Shown: in pieces, positions 42,576-51,358 of the stretch
Numbering within the stretch: position 1 is the first letter of the stretch
How the letters are laid out: every line of letters begins with the position of its first letter
Assembly: GCF_029319185.1 (NCBI RefSeq)
Contig: NZ_CP119754.1
Coordinates: forward strand, 4,154,001 to 4,218,000
DNA: 64,000 nt
From: Superficieibacter sp. HKU1
Lineage (GTDB): Bacteria > Pseudomonadota > Gammaproteobacteria > Enterobacterales > Enterobacteriaceae
Reading direction: 5' to 3'
Translations under genes and position numbers: made by a program
The notes under the pieces: generated by a model
Seen by the model: only the letters and a program-made list of their open reading frames with translations
The model's database searches: none
Told to the model about the DNA's origin: nothing

Positions 42576-43820
42576 TTACTGGTAAACCGGCAGTAAATTA
42601 AAGCTCGACAGAATATGCACCAGCGCATTGCCGACGCCAAACACCAGAATCAATGCAATCATCGGCTTGCCGCCCCAGACGCGAAATTTGGGGCTACCAA
42701 AGCGTTTACGCGAGGCGCGCGCCAGCAGCGCCGGGACGATCGCCGCCCAGATGGTTGCCGCCAGTCCGGCATAGCCGATGGCGTACAGGAAACCGTTCGG
42801 CCACAGCAGGCCGCCAATCACCGGCGGGATAAACGTCAGCAGCGCGGTTTTAAAGCGTCCGCTGGCCGAGTCGTCAAAGCCAAACAGATCTGCCAGATAG
42901 TCAAACAGTCCCAGGGTTACGCCGAGGAAGGAACTGGCGACGGCAAAGTTGGAAAAAATCACCAGCAGCAGATCCAGGCTGCGGCTGTTCAACACGCCGC
43001 TCAGCGACTGCACCAGGACATCAATGTTGCCGCCCTTCTGCGCAATGCCGATAAATTCCGCACGCGGGATATTGCCCATCGTCCCCAGCAGCCAGACGGC
43101 GTAAAGCGCCAGCGCCAGCAGCGTACCGTAAATCAGGCATTTGGCGATAGTGCGCGGATCCTTGCCGTAGTATTTCATCAGGCTCGGTACGTTGCCATGA
43201 TAGCCAAAGGAGGCCAGACAAAACGGCAGCGTCATCAGCAGATACGGCGTATAGGAGGCATGACTTTCAGTAACGTTAAACAGCGTGGTCGGCGTGACAT
43301 GGCCCAGCAGGCTGCCAAAGGTGAGGAAGAACGTAATCACCTTCGCTCCCAGTACAATCGCCGTCATCCGGCTGACCGCTTTTGTGCTCAGCCATACCAC
43401 AAACGCCACCAGCAGGGCGAAGGCAAAGCCCGCCGCGCGCGCCGGCACGTTCAGAGACATCTCCGCGAAGGTATGATGCAGAATCGAGCCGCTGGCGGAA
43501 ATATAGGCGTAGGTCAGAATGTACAGCACGAAGGCGATGGAAACGCCGTTCACCACGTTCCAGCCCCTGCCGAGTAAATCTTTGGTAATGGTATCGAAGC
43601 TGGAACCAATACGGTAATTCAGGTTCGCTTCAAGGATCATCAGGCCCGAATGCAGCATACAAAACCAGGTAAAGACCAGCGCCGCTAACGACCAAAAGAA
43701 CCACGCGCCGGACATCACCACCGGCAAAGAGAACATGCCTGCACCAATAATTGTGCCGCCGATGATCACCACGCCGCTAAGTAGCGAGGGTGAAGTTTGT
43801 GTGGTCGTAAGCGTAGCCAT
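42576..43820 (-). CDS. mtr: High-affinity tryptophan-specific permease Mtr
   Basis: A 414-residue inner-membrane tryptophan:H+ symporter of the HAAAP family with 11 predicted transmembrane helices. Near-identical in reading to E. coli Mtr (VVIIGGTIIGAGMFSLPVV, FGYHGNVPSLMKYYGKDP, WGGKPMIALILVFGVGN). The start MATLTTTQ at 43820 has GGAG upstream; an earlier in-frame ATG at 43922 would run through the operator. A TrpR operator lies 51-70 bp before the start. Confidence 0.97.
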   Translation of the reverse strand: MATLTTTQTSPSLLSGVVIIGGTIIGAGMFSLPVVMSGAWFFWSLAALVFTWFCMLHSGLMILEANLNYRIGSSFDTITKDLLGRGWNVVNGVSIAFVLYILTYAYISASGSILHHTFAEMSLNVPARAAGFAFALLVAFVVWLSTKAVSRMTAIVLGAKVITFFLTFGSLLGHVTPTTLFNVTESHASYTPYLLMTLPFCLASFGYHGNVPSLMKYYGKDPRTIAKCLIYGTLLALALYAVWLLGTMGNIPRAEFIGIAQKGGNIDVLVQSLSGVLNSRSLDLLLVIFSNFAVASSFLGVTLGLFDYLADLFGFDDSASGRFKTALLTFIPPVIGGLLWPNGFLYAIGYAGLAATIWAAIVPALLARASRKRFGSPKFRVWGGKPMIALILVFGVGNALVHILSSFNLLPVYQ

Positions 43821-43870
43821 CTGGTTTTTTCTCCGGTAAAAATCACTTCTCCTGGTGAAGCGTGTTGCAC

Positions 43871-43890
43871 TGTACCAGTACACGAGTACA
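43871..43890. promoter_or_regulatory. TrpR operator of mtr
   Basis: TGTACCAGTACACGAGTACA; read on the minus strand it is TGTACTCGTGTACTGGTACA, matching the known E. coli mtr TrpR operator and its GTACT/AGTAC half-sites. Tryptophan-bound TrpR should repress here. Confidence 0.8.
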
Positions 43891-43904
43891 AATGGAATAA
43901 AAAA

Positions 43905-43929
43905 AGCCCCGGTAGTTAACACCGGGGCT
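43905..43929 (-). terminator. Rho-independent terminator of deaD
   Basis: AGCCCCGGT (43905-43913 as AGCCCCGGT) pairs with ACCGGGGCT (43921-43929); on the minus strand the stem is followed by TTTTTTT. It ends the yrbN-deaD transcript before mtr. Confidence 0.88.
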
Positions 43930-43959
43930 GTACATATTACTTTACGTTATCAGCGTGAA

Positions 43960-45897
43960 TTACGCATCGCCACCGAAACGACGACGGCTGGAAGAGTCAT
44001 CACGACGCGGGGCTGAATCATCACGGCGCGGCGCGCGACCCTGACCTTCACGACGCTCGCCGCTAAAACGACGGCCTTCCGGACGGGCACCGCCTTCGCG
44101 ACGCTCGCCACCGAAGCTACGGCCACCTTCACGACGCTCGCCGCCAAAACCACGGCCACCGCCACGACGTTCGCCACCGGTATGCGGCTGAGCATCGCCC
44201 AGCAGCTGCATGTTCATCGGCTTGTTCAGGATGCGGGTACGCGTAAAGTGTTGCAGCACTTCACCCGGCATGCCTTTCGGCAGTTCGATGGTGGAGTGAG
44301 ATGCAAACAGCTTGATGTTACCGATATAACGGCTGCTGATATCGCCTTCGTTAGCAATTGCGCCAACGATATGACGAACTTCAACGCCATCATCACGGCC
44401 CACTTCAATGCGGTAAAGCTGCATATCGCCAACGTCACGACGTTCGCGACGCGGACGGTCTTCACCACCGCGCTCCGGACGGTCGCCACGCGGACCACGG
44501 TCGTTACGATCGCCACGTGGGGCACGGTCGTCACGGTCACGGAATTCACGACGCGGACGCATCGGTGCATCCGGCGGTACGATCAGAGAACGTTCGCCCT
44601 GCGCCATCTTCAGCAGCGCAGCCGCCAGCGTTTCGATGTCCAGCTCTTCGCCTTCTGCAGTCGGCTGGATTTTCGCCAGCAGGCCACGGTACAGATCCAG
44701 ATCGCTGCTTTCCAGCTGCTGCTGAACTTTTGCGGCGAATTTTTCCAGACGGCGTTTGCCCAGCAGTTCTGCGTTCGGCAGTTCCACTTCCGGAATGGTC
44801 AGCTTCATCGTGCGTTCAATGTTGCGCAGCAGACGACGCTCGCGGTTCTCAACGAACAGCAGCGCGCGGCCAGCACGACCCGCACGACCGGTACGGCCGA
44901 TACGGTGAACGTAAGACTCGGAGTCCATCGGGATGTCGTAGTTAACGACCAGGCTGATACGCTCAACGTCCAGGCCACGGGCCGCAACGTCGGTAGCAAT
45001 CAGGATATCCAGACGACCGTCTTTCAGACGCTCCAGCGTCTGCTCACGCAGCGCCTGGTTCATGTCACCGTTCAGCGCGGCGCTGTTATAGCCGCTACGC
45101 TCCAGCGCTTCAGCCACTTCCAGGGTCGCGTTTTTGGTACGAACGAAGATAATCGCCGCATCAAAATCTTCCGCTTCCAGGAAACGTACCAGCGCTTCGT
45201 TTTTACGCATGCCGTACACCGTCCAGTAGCTCTGGCTGATGTCCGGGCGAGTTGTGACGCTGGACTGAATGCGCACTTCCTGCGGCTCGTTCATAAAGCG
45301 GCGGGTAATGCGACGAATCGCTTCCGGCATGGTCGCGGAGAACAGCGCGGTCTGATGGTCAGCCGGGATCTGCGCCATGATGGTTTCAACGTCTTCGATG
45401 AAGCCCATACGCAGCATTTCATCAGCTTCGTCCAGTACCAGTCCACTCAGGTTGGACAGGTTCAGCGTACCGCGTTTCAGGTGGTCCAGCAGACGACCCG
45501 GCGTACCGACGACGATCTGTGGCCCCTGACGCAGGGCGCGCAGCTGCACGTCATAACGCTGGCCGCCGTAAAGGGCTACCACGTTCACGCCGTGCATGTG
45601 TTTAGAGAAATCCGTCATTGCTTCAGCAACCTGAACCGCCAGTTCGCGGGTCGGTGCCAGCACCAGAATCTGAGGTGCTTTCAGATCGGAATCAAGATTG
45701 TTGAGCAGCGGTAAAGAGAACGCTGCGGTTTTACCGCTACCGGTCTGGGCCATACCCAGAACGTCACGGCCGCCCAGCAGGTGAGGAATACACTCTGCCT
45801 GGATCGGAGATGGTTTTTCGTAACCCAGATCGTTAAGGGCTTCAAGGATAGGAGCCTTCAGGCCCAGATCTGCAAAAGTGGTTTCGAATTCAGCCAT
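43960..45897 (-). CDS. deaD: ATP-dependent RNA helicase DeaD (CsdA)
   Basis: A 645-residue DEAD-box helicase that unwinds RNA during 50S assembly and mRNA decay in the cold. Helicase motifs: AQTGSGKT, PTRELA, LVLDEADEM, SATMP, and HRIGRTGRAGRAGR. A C-terminal RNA-binding domain (GDMQLYRIEVGRDDGV) is followed by an Arg/Gly-rich tail with several GGERREGG units; it is 16 residues longer than in E. coli, mainly through extra tail repeats. The start at 45897 matches E. coli; the small gene yrbN overlaps it. Confidence 0.97.
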   Translation of the reverse strand: MAEFETTFADLGLKAPILEALNDLGYEKPSPIQAECIPHLLGGRDVLGMAQTGSGKTAAFSLPLLNNLDSDLKAPQILVLAPTRELAVQVAEAMTDFSKHMHGVNVVALYGGQRYDVQLRALRQGPQIVVGTPGRLLDHLKRGTLNLSNLSGLVLDEADEMLRMGFIEDVETIMAQIPADHQTALFSATMPEAIRRITRRFMNEPQEVRIQSSVTTRPDISQSYWTVYGMRKNEALVRFLEAEDFDAAIIFVRTKNATLEVAEALERSGYNSAALNGDMNQALREQTLERLKDGRLDILIATDVAARGLDVERISLVVNYDIPMDSESYVHRIGRTGRAGRAGRALLFVENRERRLLRNIERTMKLTIPEVELPNAELLGKRRLEKFAAKVQQQLESSDLDLYRGLLAKIQPTAEGEELDIETLAAALLKMAQGERSLIVPPDAPMRPRREFRDRDDRAPRGDRNDRGPRGDRPERGGEDRPRRERRDVGDMQLYRIEVGRDDGVEVRHIVGAIANEGDISSRYIGNIKLFASHSTIELPKGMPGEVLQHFTRTRILNKPMNMQLLGDAQPHTGGERRGGGRGFGGERREGGRSFGGERREGGARPEGRRFSGERREGQGRAPRRDDSAPRRDDSSSRRRFGGDA

Positions 45898-45970
45898 GTA
45901 GTACAAGTGCCTCGATATTAATGGCGGCCAGTCTACATAACTCATCATGAAATTGATCTGCAATTTTCAT
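45890..45970 (-). CDS. yrbN: YrbN small protein
   Basis: A 26-codon reading frame directly upstream of deaD, starting MKIADQFHDELCRLAA and ending ALVLHG. It matches the short E. coli YrbN, which occurs at exactly this place. Its stop overlaps the deaD start region by eight bases (deaD ATG at 45897, yrbN TGA at 45892-45890), so deaD translation may depend on passage through yrbN. Function unknown. Confidence 0.85.
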   Translation of the reverse strand: MKIADQFHDELCRLAAINIEALVLHG

Positions 45971-46075
45971 TGAAAAGTGTGAACCGGCTCAAAGTAGGTG
46001 TATTAACGAACAACAACGCCCTCACCCGCAAAGGTGATGGCAATCAAAAAACTCGGGCTAATGTATGTTCGTCAG

Positions 46076-46960
46076 CTATTGCTGGTCCGATTCTGCCAGG
46101 TCATCTTGCTCCTGGCCCAGGAGCGATAATTCCAACAATGCGTATCGGTGCTCAACAAAGTTATGAACGTTGTTAGCCACCGCCAGTTTGAACAGTGCCG
46201 TAGCGCTGTCCTTGTCCCCAAGACTTAGGTAATACTTACCTAAATAGAAGTTGGTTTCACTGAGATGCTCAGCGAGCGAGGTGTTATCCGTTGCGTCCGC
46301 CTTGAGCCGTCCCATTAACGTGGATTCGCTAATGTCGCCCAGGTAGAACTCGACAATGTTCCATCCCCACTGTTCCTTATCCGATTTCTCGAAGCGCTGT
46401 TTCAACGCTTCTTTCGCCCGCTTCTCATCAAGCTTCTGCTCAACGAGATAAAGCCACAGGCTGCGGAAAGGATCATTGGGATCGTCTTGATAAAACGCCA
46501 GCAGATCATCTTGCGCTAACTTGTCGCGACCGCCGTAATAGAGGGCGATACCGCGATTCAAGTACGCGTAATTGTAAGTTGGATCAAGCTCAAGTACAGA
46601 ATCAAACGCTTCATAGGCGGCATCATAACTGCCCGCCTGCGTTAAATATATGCCTAAGTAATTGAATACTTCAGGCATATCCGGTCTTATCGCCAGCGCT
46701 TGTGAAAAATCATTTCGCGCTAAGGCCCTCAGACCGAGACTATCATACAACACTCCGCGCTCATATAAAAGCTGTGCGCGTTCGTCATCGGTTAAAGCCC
46801 GACTGGCAAGAATTTGTTCCATGCGTGCCAGAATCACTTCTTGCTGTAAAGTCGGTTGCAATGGTACTGCGAGGACTTCACTTTTACGCCAGTTGGAGCT
46901 GTTGCATCCAGCAAGCGTAAGAGCTGTTGCCACGAAACACCAGCGCAAAAAAGGCTTCAT
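46076..46960 (-). CDS. nlpI: Outer-membrane lipoprotein NlpI
   Basis: A 294-residue TPR lipoprotein that acts as adaptor for the Prc protease and scaffolds peptidoglycan endopeptidases. Lipobox ALTLAGC (Cys19) and four or five TPR motifs between residues 60 and 200 (for example QLLYERGVLYDSLGLRALA and PEVFNYLGIYLTQAGSYDAA). Start chosen at MKPFLRW (46960), as in E. coli. Lies between pnp and yrbN-deaD. Confidence 0.97.
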   Translation of the reverse strand: MKPFLRWCFVATALTLAGCNSSNWRKSEVLAVPLQPTLQQEVILARMEQILASRALTDDERAQLLYERGVLYDSLGLRALARNDFSQALAIRPDMPEVFNYLGIYLTQAGSYDAAYEAFDSVLELDPTYNYAYLNRGIALYYGGRDKLAQDDLLAFYQDDPNDPFRSLWLYLVEQKLDEKRAKEALKQRFEKSDKEQWGWNIVEFYLGDISESTLMGRLKADATDNTSLAEHLSETNFYLGKYYLSLGDKDSATALFKLAVANNVHNFVEHRYALLELSLLGQEQDDLAESDQQ

Positions 46961-47068
46961 TTCCCACTCCCGAAGACAACAAAAGGATGAACGTCCCGTT
47001 CCCCAGTTGCAAACAAGGCGTCCAGCCAATGAATTAGCCCTCTGCCGCAGCAGAGGGCAATGGCAACC

Positions 47069-49204
47069 TTACTCGCCTTGTTCAGCAGCCGGAGCTTCCG
47101 GTGCATTCGCAGGCTGAGACTGCTCAGTTGCTTCTTTGATGCTCAGACGGATACGGCCCTGGCGGTCAACTTCCAGAACTTTCACCGGGACTTCCTGATT
47201 CATTTGCAGATAGTCGGTTACTTTCTCAACGCGCTTGTCAGCGATCTGAGAGATGTGGACCAGACCTTCTTTACCGCCACCGATGGCAACAAAGGCACCG
47301 AAGTCAACGATGCGGGTCACTTTACCATTATAGATACGGCCCACTTCGATTTCTGCAGTGATCTCTTCGATACGACGAATAGCAAATTTCGCTTTTTCAC
47401 CGTCGGTCGCCGCGATTTTCACCGTACCGTCATCTTCGATTTCGATGGTGGTGCCGGTTTCTTCGGTCAGGGCACGGATCACAGAACCGCCTTTACCGAT
47501 AACATCTTTGATCTTGTCCGGGCTGATTTTGATGGTATGGATACGCGGAGCGAACTGAGAAATATCGCCGCGCGGAGCGTTGATCGCCTGTTCCATCACG
47601 CCCAGAATGTGCAGACGCGCACCTTTTGCCTGATTCAGCGCAACCTGCATGATCTCTTTGGTGATACCTTCAATTTTGATATCCATCTGCAGGGCAGAGA
47701 TACCTTCGCGGGAACCCGCTACTTTGAAGTCCATATCGCCGAGGTGATCTTCGTCGCCCAGAATGTCAGACAGAACCACAAAGTTGTCGCCTTCTTTCAC
47801 CAGACCCATCGCGATACCCGCAACGGCCGCTTTGATCGGCACGCCTGCGTCCATCAGCGCCAGGGAAGCGCCGCACACGGAAGCCATGGAAGAAGAACCG
47901 TTAGATTCGGTGATTTCAGACACTACGCGTACGGTGTACGGGAATTTGTCCATTTCTGGCATAACAGCCAGCACGCCGCGTTTCGCCAGGCGACCGTGAC
48001 CAATTTCACGACGCTTCGGCGAACCTACCATACCGGTCTCACCGACGGAGTACGGAGGGAAGTTGTAGTGGAACAGGAAGCTGTCAGTACGCTCGCCCAT
48101 CAGCTCGTCGAGGTTCTGTGCGTCACGTGCCGTACCCAGGGTCGCGGTAACCAGCGCCTGCGTTTCGCCACGGGTAAACAGCGCGGAGCCGTGAGTACGC
48201 GGCAGTACGCCAGTACGCACGTCCAGACCACGGATCATGTCTTTTTCACGACCGTCAATACGCGGCTCGCCTGCCAGCACGCGGCTACGAACCACGTTTT
48301 TCTCAATGGCGTGCAGGATTTCACCCAGTTCGTTAGCGTCCAGGGTGTCGTCTTCGGCAATCAGGCTGGCGATAGCGTCAGATTTGATGGTATCAACCTG
48401 CGCATAACGTTCTTGTTTGTCGGTGATACGGTAAGCGTCGCTCAGGCGGGATTCTGCCAGGGCGGCTACACGTGCGTTCAGCGCTTCGTTTACCGCTTCC
48501 GGCTGCCAGTCCCAACGTGGTTTACCCGCTTCTTTCACCAGATCGTTGATCGCCTGAATAACAACCTGCTGCTGCTCGTGGCCGAAAACCACAGCACCCA
48601 GCATCTGATCTTCGCTCAGCAGTTCAGCTTCAGATTCAACCATCAGCACAGCGGCTTCGGTACCGGCAACGACCAGATCCAGTTTGCTTTCTTTCAGTTC
48701 GTCCTGAGTCGGGTTCAGTACGTACTGGTCATTGATGTAACCTACACGTGCAGCGCCGATTGGGCCGTTGAACGGAATGCCGGACAGAGACAGCGCGGCG
48801 GAAGCGCCGATCATCGCCACGATATCCGGGTTAACCTGCGGGTTAACGGAAACGACGGTGGCAATAACCTGAACTTCGTTGACGAAACCTTCCGGGAACA
48901 GCGGACGAACCGGGCGGTCAATCAGACGCGCGATCAGGGTTTCGCCTTCGCTCGGACGGCCTTCACGACGGAAGAAGCTGCCAGGGATACGACCAGCAGC
49001 GTAGGTACGCTCCTGATAGTTAACAGTTAATGGGAAGAAGTCCTGGCCCGCTTTGGCTTTTTTCTGCCCTACTACGGTCACAAATACTGCGGTGTCATCC
49101 ATGCTTACCATAACGGCAGCAGTAGCCTGACGCGCCATCATCCCGGTTTCCAGCGTAACGGTATGTTGACCGTACTGGAATTTACGAACGATCGGATTCA
49201 GCAA
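47069..49204 (-). CDS. pnp: Polyribonucleotide nucleotidyltransferase (PNPase)
   Basis: A 711-residue phosphorolytic 3'-5' exoribonuclease, core of the RNA degradosome. Two RNase PH domains (1-215 and about 310-550), the first with FFRREGRPSEGE, the second with GTARDAQNLDE and GSSSMASVCGASLALMDAG; then a KH domain (ISPDKIKDVIGKGGSVIRALTEE) and an S1 domain (VGRIYNGKVTRIVDFGAFV). Start is TTG with AAGGA upstream, the same unusual start as in E. coli. Autoregulated through the leader hairpin. Confidence 0.98.
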   Translation of the reverse strand: MLNPIVRKFQYGQHTVTLETGMMARQATAAVMVSMDDTAVFVTVVGQKKAKAGQDFFPLTVNYQERTYAAGRIPGSFFRREGRPSEGETLIARLIDRPVRPLFPEGFVNEVQVIATVVSVNPQVNPDIVAMIGASAALSLSGIPFNGPIGAARVGYINDQYVLNPTQDELKESKLDLVVAGTEAAVLMVESEAELLSEDQMLGAVVFGHEQQQVVIQAINDLVKEAGKPRWDWQPEAVNEALNARVAALAESRLSDAYRITDKQERYAQVDTIKSDAIASLIAEDDTLDANELGEILHAIEKNVVRSRVLAGEPRIDGREKDMIRGLDVRTGVLPRTHGSALFTRGETQALVTATLGTARDAQNLDELMGERTDSFLFHYNFPPYSVGETGMVGSPKRREIGHGRLAKRGVLAVMPEMDKFPYTVRVVSEITESNGSSSMASVCGASLALMDAGVPIKAAVAGIAMGLVKEGDNFVVLSDILGDEDHLGDMDFKVAGSREGISALQMDIKIEGITKEIMQVALNQAKGARLHILGVMEQAINAPRGDISQFAPRIHTIKISPDKIKDVIGKGGSVIRALTEETGTTIEIEDDGTVKIAATDGEKAKFAIRRIEEITAEIEVGRIYNGKVTRIVDFGAFVAIGGGKEGLVHISQIADKRVEKVTDYLQMNQEVPVKVLEVDRQGRIRLSIKEATEQSQPANAPEAPAAEQGE

Positions 49205-49262
49205 AATAATATCCTTTCTTAATCAGTGGCAGCACACCCACGGTATGCTGTCGTTAACATCC

Positions 49263-49357
49263 GATCTTCTGCGCATCCTCGCGACTAATGACAACCCTAA
49301 CCCACTCTACGGGGTGAAGCCTCTCATTAGCCGCGCGAACCTCTGCGACGGAAGATC
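49263..49357 (-). ncRNA. pnp leader RNase III stem-loop
   Basis: GATCTTC (49263-49269) pairs with GAAGATC (49351-49357), with further paired blocks (CTAATGA/TCATTAG and GC-rich segments) between them, giving a long imperfect stem in the pnp 5' leader. In E. coli this stem is cut by RNase III and then PNPase represses its own mRNA. The sRNA SraG is encoded antisense in the same gap in E. coli; I cannot confirm it here. Confidence 0.75.
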
Positions 49358-49408
49358 ATTCATAGCAACAATACATTAGTTTCCAGCGAATTGCTGCGTT
49401 CCGGTTGA

Positions 49409-49434
49409 AAAAAGGGGCCCTGAAGGCCCCTTTT
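49409..49434 (-). terminator. Terminator of rpsO
   Basis: AAAAGGGGCC-CTGAA-GGCCCCTTTT forms a GC-rich stem with A/T flanks, so it can act in both directions; on the minus strand it follows rpsO and ends in TTTTTT. Partial read-through feeds pnp. Confidence 0.88.
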
Positions 49435-49450
49435 CTGAAACTCGCAAGAC

Positions 49451-49720
49451 TTAGCGACGCAGGCCCAGACGCTCGATCAGCGCGGTGTAGCGTGCAACAT
49501 CTTTACGTTTCAGGTAGTCGAGCAGTTTACGACGCTGAGAAACCATACGCAGCAGACCACGACGGCTGTGGTGATCTTTTTTGTGCTCTGCAAAGTGACC
49601 CTGCAGGTGGTTGATCTGTGCGGTCAGCAGTGCAACCTGAACTTCGGTAGAACCACTGTCGTTAGTACCACGACCAAACTCAGAAACGATTTGTGCTTTA
49701 GCTTCAACGCTTAGAGACAT
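49451..49720 (-). CDS. rpsO: 30S ribosomal protein S15
   Basis: An 89-residue primary 16S rRNA-binding protein: STEVQVALLTAQINHLQGHF, HSRRGLLRMVSQRRKLLDYL. Identical in reading to E. coli S15 apart from a few residues. It is followed by an intrinsic terminator and pnp. Confidence 0.99.
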   Translation of the reverse strand: MSLSVEAKAQIVSEFGRGTNDSGSTEVQVALLTAQINHLQGHFAEHKKDHHSRRGLLRMVSQRRKLLDYLKRKDVARYTALIERLGLRR

Positions 49721-49870
49721 TATAGAACTCCAGATTTAAAAGAATGAAAGGGTGCCGATCTCTAATTCAGCAACCCCATAGTCATGCCCACTATCTTGTT
49801 AAACAATTTAATGGACATTAAGCGGCAATATTCTACTCGCAGCGCCTTGTTATCGCAAGACGGAGCGAGA

Positions 49871-50815
49871 TTATGCCGGATACTCTACAACCAGACGACG
49901 GGGCGCAACGCGACCTTCATCATCAATTTCGCCCATCCCGATAAACTGAGCGTCATCACCTTCCGTCACGCGGACGAGACCTTTTAGCGGTGCGCCAGAA
50001 GCGCGCACGGGTTGCCCCTGCTTAAAATAGCCGGCGACAACGGCAGGAATATTGACCAGAGGAAAGTCCGAAGCCGGACTATCCATTGGCATCAGCAGCG
50101 GATCAAGAAGATCGGCCGCCGGAATAGCTTGCTGTTCAGCCTGCTCTGCCAGCTGGCGCAGATGCTCAAGCGTCACCATCCGCTCTACCGGGTATTTGCT
50201 GACGGCCAGCCGACGCAGAAAGATAACGTGTGCGCCGCAGCCCAGCTTTTCACCGAGATCGTCAACGATAGTACGGATGTACGTGCCTTTTGAGCAGTGC
50301 ACTTCCAGTTCAAGCTCATTACCTTCATGACGAATGAACTGTAGCTCATAAACGGTGATCGGGCGCGCTTCACGCGGAACCTCAATACCTTCACGCGCAT
50401 ATTCGTACAGTTTCCGCCCCTGATATTTCAGCGCCGAGTACATCGACGGCACCTGCTGGATATCGCCGCGAAAAGTGTCCAGCGCGGCATCAAGCTCTGA
50501 GGCACTAAACGTCACCGGGCGCTCCTGCACGATCTGACCGTCAGCGTCAGAGGTATCGGTACGCTGGCCCAGGCGGGCAATAACGCGATAGCGCTTGTCG
50601 GAATCAAGCAGGTACTGAGAAAACTTGGTTGCTTCGCCGAGGCAAATCGGCAGCATGCCGGTAGCCAGCGGATCGAGCGCGCCGGTATGCCCGGCGCGGT
50701 TGGCGTTATAAATCCGCTTTACCTTTTGCAGCACATCGTTGCTGGACATACCCTGCGGTTTATCCAGCAGCAGTACGCCATGAATGTCGCGACCACGACG
50801 ACGAGGACGACTCAT
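49871..50815 (-). CDS. truB: tRNA pseudouridine-55 synthase TruB
   Basis: A 314-residue enzyme that makes pseudouridine 55 in all tRNAs and also acts as a tRNA chaperone. Catalytic Asp48 is in GHTGALDPLATGMLPI; the tRNA-binding thumb and the C-terminal PUA domain (FKQGQPVRASGAPLKGLVRV) are present. Its start overlaps the rbfA stop (TAATG). Confidence 0.98.
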   Translation of the reverse strand: MSRPRRRGRDIHGVLLLDKPQGMSSNDVLQKVKRIYNANRAGHTGALDPLATGMLPICLGEATKFSQYLLDSDKRYRVIARLGQRTDTSDADGQIVQERPVTFSASELDAALDTFRGDIQQVPSMYSALKYQGRKLYEYAREGIEVPREARPITVYELQFIRHEGNELELEVHCSKGTYIRTIVDDLGEKLGCGAHVIFLRRLAVSKYPVERMVTLEHLRQLAEQAEQQAIPAADLLDPLLMPMDSPASDFPLVNIPAVVAGYFKQGQPVRASGAPLKGLVRVTEGDDAQFIGMGEIDDEGRVAPRRLVVEYPA

Positions 50816-51216
50816 TAGTCCTCCTTGCTATCGTCCGGGTTCACACGACGCTCATCGTCATGTTTAACCACGCTGGTCACCAGGTTGGACATGCGCATCC
50901 CTTCAACCAGCGAGTTATCGTAGAAGAAGGTCAGCTCCGGCACGATACGCAGGCGCATCGCTTTACCCAGCAGAGAACGGATGAAACCAGACGCTTCCTG
51001 CAACGCTTTGATGCCCGCTTTAATCGCGGCTTCATCTTTGTCGTTCAGGAAAGTCACAAACACTTTGGCATAGGCCAGATCGCGGGACATTTCGACGCCG
51101 GATACGGTGGTCATCATGCCCAGACGCGGGTCTTTGATTTCGCGTTGCAGGATGATTGCGATCTCTTTTTGCATCTCCTGCGCCACGCGCTGCGGGCGAC
51201 CAAATTCTTTCGCCAT
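50815..51216 (-). CDS. rbfA: 30S ribosome-binding factor RbfA
   Basis: A 133-residue KH-like cold-shock protein for late 16S maturation (FGRPQRVAQEMQKEIA, VPELTFFYDNSLVEG). The start MAKEFGRP at 51216 is that of E. coli; GGAG precedes it. A GC-rich hairpin with a run of Ts lies just upstream, between infB and rbfA. Confidence 0.97.
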   Translation of the reverse strand: MAKEFGRPQRVAQEMQKEIAIILQREIKDPRLGMMTTVSGVEMSRDLAYAKVFVTFLNDKDEAAIKAGIKALQEASGFIRSLLGKAMRLRIVPELTFFYDNSLVEGMRMSNLVTSVVKHDDERRVNPDDSKED

Positions 51217-51234
51217 AATAAACTCTCCAGACAA

Positions 51235-51257
51235 AAAAGGGGCTATCAGCCCCTTTT
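51235..51257 (-). terminator. Terminator-like hairpin between infB and rbfA
   Basis: On the minus strand: AAAAGGGGCT-GAT-AGCCCCTTTTTT (stem 51239-51253), a complete intrinsic-terminator shape located inside the nusA-infB-rbfA operon, ending about 19 bases before the rbfA start. Confidence 0.7.
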
Positions 51258-51266
51258 GAAATTATT

Positions 51267-51297
51267 GCCGGGTGGCGCTTCGCTTACCCGGCCTACG
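51267..51297. repeat. REP element between infB and rbfA
   Basis: GCCGGGTGGCGCTTCGCTTA then CCCGGCCTACG is a REP palindrome of the same type as that at 34304. A partial ACCCGG...ACCGGGCCTG pairing follows at 51323-51349. Confidence 0.8.
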
Positions 51298-51358
51298 CAA
51301 AACAATCTTCTCAGTACGGTAGACCCGGTAAAAACAATGTCACCGGGCCTGACGAAGA

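Noticed and set aside
44182..45714. 510-codon plus-strand open frame opposite deaD, and similar long frames opposite infB (52,826-53,839) and mtr (42,615-43,577)
   Set aside because: Same explanation: mirror frames of biased coding sequence, with no family features.
47060..49030. 656-codon plus-strand open frame opposite pnp
   Set aside because: It is the antisense of a highly expressed gene whose codon bias suppresses stops; no ribosome binding site, no recognisable domain, and composition (Phe/His/Arg-rich) is typical of a shadow.
49205..49408. SraG small RNA on the plus strand between pnp and rpsO
   Set aside because: The position is right by comparison with E. coli, but no promoter or separate terminator could be recognised with confidence.
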